A DNA stretch of 37,571 nt, from positions 1 through 37,571 of the forward strand of contig NZ_JARIDQ010000020.1 of the NCBI RefSeq assembly GCF_029256985.1. The letters are read 5' to 3'. Under the pieces are notes generated by a model. It ran no database searches. It saw only the letters and a program-made list of their open reading frames with translations, and had not been told where the DNA came from. The DNA is from Otariodibacter sp. (GTDB lineage Bacteria > Pseudomonadota > Gammaproteobacteria > Enterobacterales > Pasteurellaceae). The translations under genes and the position numbers were made by a program. Shown here piece by piece: positions 32,841 to 37,571 of this stretch (position 1 is the stretch's first letter; every line of letters begins with the position of its first letter).

Positions 32841-34835
32841 TTAAAAGATATTCCTTTGAAGTACGCATACTCCCATATTTGAGAAAGTAACTGCTGGCGT
32901 ATCAGTCATTAGAGTAATATTTTCTGTACCTAACAGAACACTCCATTTTCCTTCAGGTAGTAAAAATGTGGTTGCTACTCGATTTATATTAATTAAAATC
33001 AACCAATCCCTATCAAGCAATATTTGTAAATTTTTATTATCTGGGTTATGCCAATCATCCGATTGGATTAAAGTAGAATCTGCTTTTAACCACTGTACAG
33101 AGTCTGCATCCCACCACTTACTTTGATCAGATAATGATGGTATTTGCTTTCTTATTTTGATTAGCTGTGTAGTAAAGCTGATAAGGTCCTGATCAGCTTT
33201 TTGCCAATCTATCCAAGTAATTTTATTGTCTTGACAATAACTATTGTTATTACCTTTTTGACTATGTCCTAGTTCATCTCCAGCTAGAATCATAGGAATA
33301 CCATGTGATAAAAGTAGAGTAGTTAATAATACCTTCTTACTTTGTATTCTGGCTTGAATAATATCAGGATCGCTAGTTTCACCTTCTACACCATGGTTAT
33401 AACTGATATTGTCGTTATAACCATCTCGATTCTCTTCACCATTATCCCAATTATGTTTTTCGTTATAACTGACTAAATCATGTAGTGTGAATCCATCATG
33501 AGCAGTAATAAAGTTAATATTATTCATCGGTAAACGATTATGAGCAAAAATATCATCACTTCCTGCGAATCTGCGAACAAAAGTACCTAAGTCACCGCTT
33601 ATAGCTAAGATAAAACGACGCATATCATCACGATATTGCCCATTCCAATCAGCAAAAGGTTTTGGAAATGCACCAAGTTGATAGCCTCCTAAACCAGTAT
33701 CCCAAGGTTCAGCAATTAATTTTATATTAGAGAGTTTTGCATTACTCGTCACAGCTGAGAAAAATGCCGCTTTATCAGAAAAACTTGGAGTTCTGCCTAA
33801 AAGTGAGGCTAAATCAAAACGGAAACCATCTACATGACACTCTTCAGCCCAGTAAATAAGGCAATCTATCACCCAGCGTAATACCATGGGATCATCATTG
33901 ATCTTGATACTATGACCACAGCCAGTCCAATTATAGTAGTTTTTATTTTCATCCAACCAGTAATAGGCTTGATTATCTATTCCACGTTGGCAAAGTGTTG
34001 GGCCATCAATGCCTGATTCTGCCGTATGATTAAAAACTATATCTAATATGACTTCAATTCCTACTTTATGTAGGTTTTTAACCATATTTTTAAATTCAGC
34101 AAGAGGGTGTTTTTTATCACTTGCTAAAGTTGGATCGACTGCAAAATGCCCTATAGTGTTGTAGCCCCAATAATTAGAAAGTCCTAATTTTTGTAAATGA
34201 GGTTCATCGACATGATAGGCTACAGGCAACAACTCGATAGCAGTAATTCCCAAATTTTTCAAATACTCAATTGAGGATTCATGAGCCAAACCTGCAAAAG
34301 TACCAGCTATATTTTTAGGAATATTCGGATTCTTTTTACTAAATCCTTTAACATGAGCTTCGTAAATAATAGTGTCAGACCAGTCTGTTTGAGGTGATTT
34401 ATCTCCTTCCCAATCAAACTCACGATCAGTGATGACTGATTTTGGTGCTAAAGATGCATTATCTCTATCATCATCCCAGAAAAACCAAGAATCACCTTCT
34501 TTAGTGGTTAGATCTGGTGTTCCTTCAATAGCGTAAGAATAAGGATCAATGAGTAATTTTTGTGGATTGAATAGATTACCTTGTGATATATCACTTACTC
34601 CATCTACTCTGAATCCGTATCGAGTCCCTTCTTTCACTTCAGTAACAAAAACATGCCATATATCATTATTTTTATCATGAAACATTGGAATTTTGGTTTC
34701 TTTTCCATCAATAAATAAACAAAGATCGACGGCGGTTGCTCGGCGAGAAAAAAGTGAAAAATTCACACCCTTTTCTCCATCAATTTCTGTAATAAAACTT
34801 CCTAATGGAAATGATTGTCCTGAAAAATACTGCAT
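32841..34835 (-). CDS. glgX: Glycogen debranching enzyme
   Basis: GH13 with CBM48-like N-terminus; NWGYNT-like LSNYWGYNTIGHFAVDP, VDGFRFDLASLLGR, GHSQKGNNNSYCQDN. Confidence 0.95.
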   Translation of the reverse strand: MQYFSGQSFPLGSFITEIDGEKGVNFSLFSRRATAVDLCLFIDGKETKIPMFHDKNNDIWHVFVTEVKEGTRYGFRVDGVSDISQGNLFNPQKLLIDPYSYAIEGTPDLTTKEGDSWFFWDDDRDNASLAPKSVITDREFDWEGDKSPQTDWSDTIIYEAHVKGFSKKNPNIPKNIAGTFAGLAHESSIEYLKNLGITAIELLPVAYHVDEPHLQKLGLSNYWGYNTIGHFAVDPTLASDKKHPLAEFKNMVKNLHKVGIEVILDIVFNHTAESGIDGPTLCQRGIDNQAYYWLDENKNYYNWTGCGHSIKINDDPMVLRWVIDCLIYWAEECHVDGFRFDLASLLGRTPSFSDKAAFFSAVTSNAKLSNIKLIAEPWDTGLGGYQLGAFPKPFADWNGQYRDDMRRFILAISGDLGTFVRRFAGSDDIFAHNRLPMNNINFITAHDGFTLHDLVSYNEKHNWDNGEENRDGYNDNISYNHGVEGETSDPDIIQARIQSKKVLLTTLLLSHGIPMILAGDELGHSQKGNNNSYCQDNKITWIDWQKADQDLISFTTQLIKIRKQIPSLSDQSKWWDADSVQWLKADSTLIQSDDWHNPDNKNLQILLDRDWLILININRVATTFLLPEGKWSVLLGTENITLMTDTPAVTFSNMGVCVLQRNIF

Positions 34836-34848
34836 GGTAATACCTAAA

Positions 34849-37053
34849 TTATTCTCTAATAATAAATATGGTTGAAAGTGGTGGTAATGTTAAATTAAGT
34901 GAATAAGGTCTATTATGTGAAGGTATTTCATCACAATTAATATAACCAAAATTACCAACATTACTTCCCATGTAATACATTGAATCTGAGTTAAGGATTT
35001 CTTTATATAGACTATGCTGAGAAACTCCAATACGATAGTTTTCCCTTGGGTTTGGTGTAAAATTACTTACAACGATAATACATTGACCATTTTTTGCTTT
35101 ACGCTCAAAAGCAAATACTGATTGATCTGCATCATCTACTACTAACCATTCAAATCCTTCAGGTGAATAATCTAATTCATGCAATGCGGGAGTTTGAGTA
35201 TATAGATGATTGAGATCTTTCACCCAACTGAGCATACCTTTATGCCAATCACTATTAGAATCTTCAGAGAGTAAGAACCAATCGAGGCTTTTCTCATAAT
35301 CCCATTCCCTTTTCTGAGCAAATTCATTGCCCATAAAGAGTAATTTCTTACCAGGATAACCCCACATATAACCGTAGTAAGCTCGTAAATTTGCAAATTT
35401 TTGCCAACGATCACCAGGCATTTTTTCAATAAGGGAACCTTTTCCATGAACCACTTCGTCATGAGAGAGTGGTAGCATAAATTTTTCACTGTATTGATAA
35501 ACCATACCAAAAGTCATCAAATTATGATGATATTTTCTATAAATAGGATCGGTCTGCATGTAACGAAGGGTGTCATTCATCCACCCCATATTCCATTTAT
35601 AATCAAAAGCAAGCCCATGATGGTCTACTGGATGTGTGACGCCAGGGAAAGATGTAGATTCTTCTGCTATTGTGATACTTCCCATTCCTTCTTTCTTGAG
35701 CATCGTATTGGTTTTACGTAAAAATGCCAGAGCTTCTAAATTTTCTCGACCACCATATTGATTTGGAATCCACTGACCCTCTGCACGTGAATAATCACGG
35801 TAAATCATCGAGGCAACAGCATCTACACGTAAAGCATCAATACCAAAACGTTCAACCCAATAGAGTGCATTGCCAGATAAATAATTATGTACTTCGTTAC
35901 GCCCATAATTAAAAATTAAGGTGTTCCAATCTTGATGATATCCTTCTTTAGGATCTGCATGTTCGTATAAATGTGTACCATCAAAATAACCTAAACCATG
36001 TTCATCTGTTGGGAAGTGTCCCACTACCCAGTCTAAAATCACATTGATGCCTGCTTCATGAGCCTTACTAATCAAGAAACGTAAATCATCAGGTGAACCA
36101 AAGCGACTAGTCGGAGCATAAATTCCAGTTGGTTGATAGCCCCACGAACCATCGAATGGAAATTCTGAAATAGGTAATAATTCAATATGGGTAAATCCCA
36201 TATCTTTTACATAGGGGATTAATTCATCAGCAATTTCTCGATAATTAAGCCAATAATTATTTTCTAAATTACGACGCCAAGAACCCAAGTGCACTTCATA
36301 AATTGAAATAGGTTGATCTGATGCATTGGCTTTCCGTCTTGTTTCATCAGGTTCAACAATAGCTGGTAAACCTGAAGCAACAGAAGCTGTATCTGGACGG
36401 AACTGTGCAGAAAAAGCATAAGGATCTGATTTTAAACGTAATTGGCCGTTATGATCTAAAATTTCATATTTATAAAGGGTATTTTTATGAGCATTTGGGA
36501 TAAAAATATCCCAAATTCCCGTATTTGGATGGAATCTCATTGGATGACGTCTTCCATCCCAAAAGTTAAAATCACCCACTACGGAAACTCGTCTAGCATT
36601 TGGTGCCCAAAGAGTAAAGTGAATACCTCCGACATCATTATGAGTGACTAAATGTGCACCTAATTTTTCATAAGGACGAATGTGTGTTCCTTCAGAAAGT
36701 AACCAACTATCTACATCAGTGATGTGTGATTGGAAACGGTAAGGATCTTCAATATCAATTGTTGCATGAGTATATTCGACCAATAAGCGGTAGGATAAAT
36801 CTGCTTTTTTACCCATTATTTCAGCAATAAAAACAGAATCATCATCAATTTTTATCATTTTTTGAATGGGGTTAGCATTTTGGTCAATAACTGTGACTGA
36901 TATAGCTTCAGGTAAGAAAGTTCTAATGACAACACCAGAATCTATAGAATGAATACCTAAGTATGCAAAAGGATCACGACATGTTCCAGAATTAAGTTGT
37001 GCAATAAAATAAGAATCTAGATTAGACGAGAATAATTGACTTGAATCTTTCAT
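34849..37053 (-). CDS. glgB: 1,4-alpha-glucan branching enzyme
   Basis: [94 protein letters not shown]. Confidence 0.98.
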   Translation of the reverse strand: MKDSSQLFSSNLDSYFIAQLNSGTCRDPFAYLGIHSIDSGVVIRTFLPEAISVTVIDQNANPIQKMIKIDDDSVFIAEIMGKKADLSYRLLVEYTHATIDIEDPYRFQSHITDVDSWLLSEGTHIRPYEKLGAHLVTHNDVGGIHFTLWAPNARRVSVVGDFNFWDGRRHPMRFHPNTGIWDIFIPNAHKNTLYKYEILDHNGQLRLKSDPYAFSAQFRPDTASVASGLPAIVEPDETRRKANASDQPISIYEVHLGSWRRNLENNYWLNYREIADELIPYVKDMGFTHIELLPISEFPFDGSWGYQPTGIYAPTSRFGSPDDLRFLISKAHEAGINVILDWVVGHFPTDEHGLGYFDGTHLYEHADPKEGYHQDWNTLIFNYGRNEVHNYLSGNALYWVERFGIDALRVDAVASMIYRDYSRAEGQWIPNQYGGRENLEALAFLRKTNTMLKKEGMGSITIAEESTSFPGVTHPVDHHGLAFDYKWNMGWMNDTLRYMQTDPIYRKYHHNLMTFGMVYQYSEKFMLPLSHDEVVHGKGSLIEKMPGDRWQKFANLRAYYGYMWGYPGKKLLFMGNEFAQKREWDYEKSLDWFLLSEDSNSDWHKGMLSWVKDLNHLYTQTPALHELDYSPEGFEWLVVDDADQSVFAFERKAKNGQCIIVVSNFTPNPRENYRIGVSQHSLYKEILNSDSMYYMGSNVGNFGYINCDEIPSHNRPYSLNLTLPPLSTIFIIRE

Positions 37054-37153
37054 TTGCTCTCCTTAACTGCATAGCATTGAAAGGAAGACGCTCCGGTCTT
37101 TTGAACAAAATCTATCAGAAATAATCTTATAGTACAAATTTAATATTAAAATA

Positions 37154-37171
37154 TTTGACATTGATCACAAA
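37154..37171. promoter_or_regulatory. Candidate CRP site upstream of glgB
   Basis: TTTGACATTGATCACAAA resembles TGTGA-N6-TCACA, with one strong half site. Confidence 0.45.
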
Positions 37172-37355
37172 CATTAAAACATTATAATAATCAAATAGTT
37201 ATTTTACTTTTTGATTTTAACTTTTTATTAAAAAAAAGGATTGTAAATTTATATCAATTACAAAGGATTTTGATCTTTTATAGCATTAATAATAATTAAT
37301 AATATATGGAGCGATCTTTTTTTAGACATTTAAACCGTAAGTATAAAATTATCGT

Positions 37356-37383
37356 TTGACAGTTGCAGTAATTTTCGTAAAAT
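37356..37383 (+). promoter_or_regulatory. Sigma70-type promoter for the tRNA-Gly/tRNA-Cys unit
   Basis: TTGACA - 16 bp - TAAAAT, about 29 bp upstream of tRNA-Gly. Confidence 0.65.
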
Positions 37384-37411
37384 GCACATCGTTCAAAACA
37401 ACATATCATTT

Positions 37412-37487
<76 letters not shown>

Positions 37488-37496
37488 TTTTTTTAT

Positions 37497-37570
37497 GGCG
37501 TGTTAGCAAAGCGGTTATGCACTGGATTGCAAATCCATGTAGCTCGGTTCGACTCCGGGACACGCCTCCA
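37497..37570 (+). tRNA. tRNA-Cys (anticodon GCA)
   Basis: GGCGTGTTAGCAAAGCGGTTATGCACTGGATTGCAAATCCATGTAGCTCGGTTCGACTCCGGGACACGCCTCCA. Confidence 0.97.
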
Positions 37571-37571
37571 T

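Noticed and set aside
35220-35510. 96-aa alternative-frame ORF in glgB
   Set aside because: Shadow frame of GlgB.
37503-37515. AAGCGGT in the terminal region resembling an uptake sequence
   Set aside because: It is part of the tRNA-Cys D-arm (GCAAAGCGGTTATGC), so not an independent uptake motif.

Overview
This is chromosomal sequence of a low-GC gammaproteobacterium, almost certainly Pasteurellaceae. It carries repeated Apl-type uptake-sequence cores (ACAAGCGGTC), and its gene content and order are Pasteurellaceae-like. Most of the window is ordinary housekeeping: hemW-moeB, tRNA-Asn, metF, an icd-acnB-gltA TCA cluster, tRNA-Leu, ubiA, glpR, purB, hflD, lon, leuDC, a Bcr-type MFS pump, rsuA, ychE/marC, an orphan OppA-like lipoprotein, apbC, a Nif3-like gene, cpxA, guaB, a glgBXCA cluster, and tRNA-Gly/tRNA-Cys. 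The one clearly accessory patch is about 2 kb (9050-10970) between gltA and tRNA-Leu. It holds only a tyrosine integrase and a 225-aa protein of unknown function with a PD-(D/E)XK-like signature (GD-x12-IEFK). That patch is the best candidate for something undescribed, but its function is inference. Other points of interest are a four-unit MetJ operator, a duplicated palindromic operator upstream of acnB, a possible CsrA-type leader at glgB, uptake-sequence palindromes acting as terminators, a decayed zinc-ribbon transposase, an unpaired cpxA with a structured upstream region, and a possible MITE-like inverted repeat. No CRISPR array, rRNA or intact prophage was seen. All identifications are from reading the sequence and recalling families; no searches were run.
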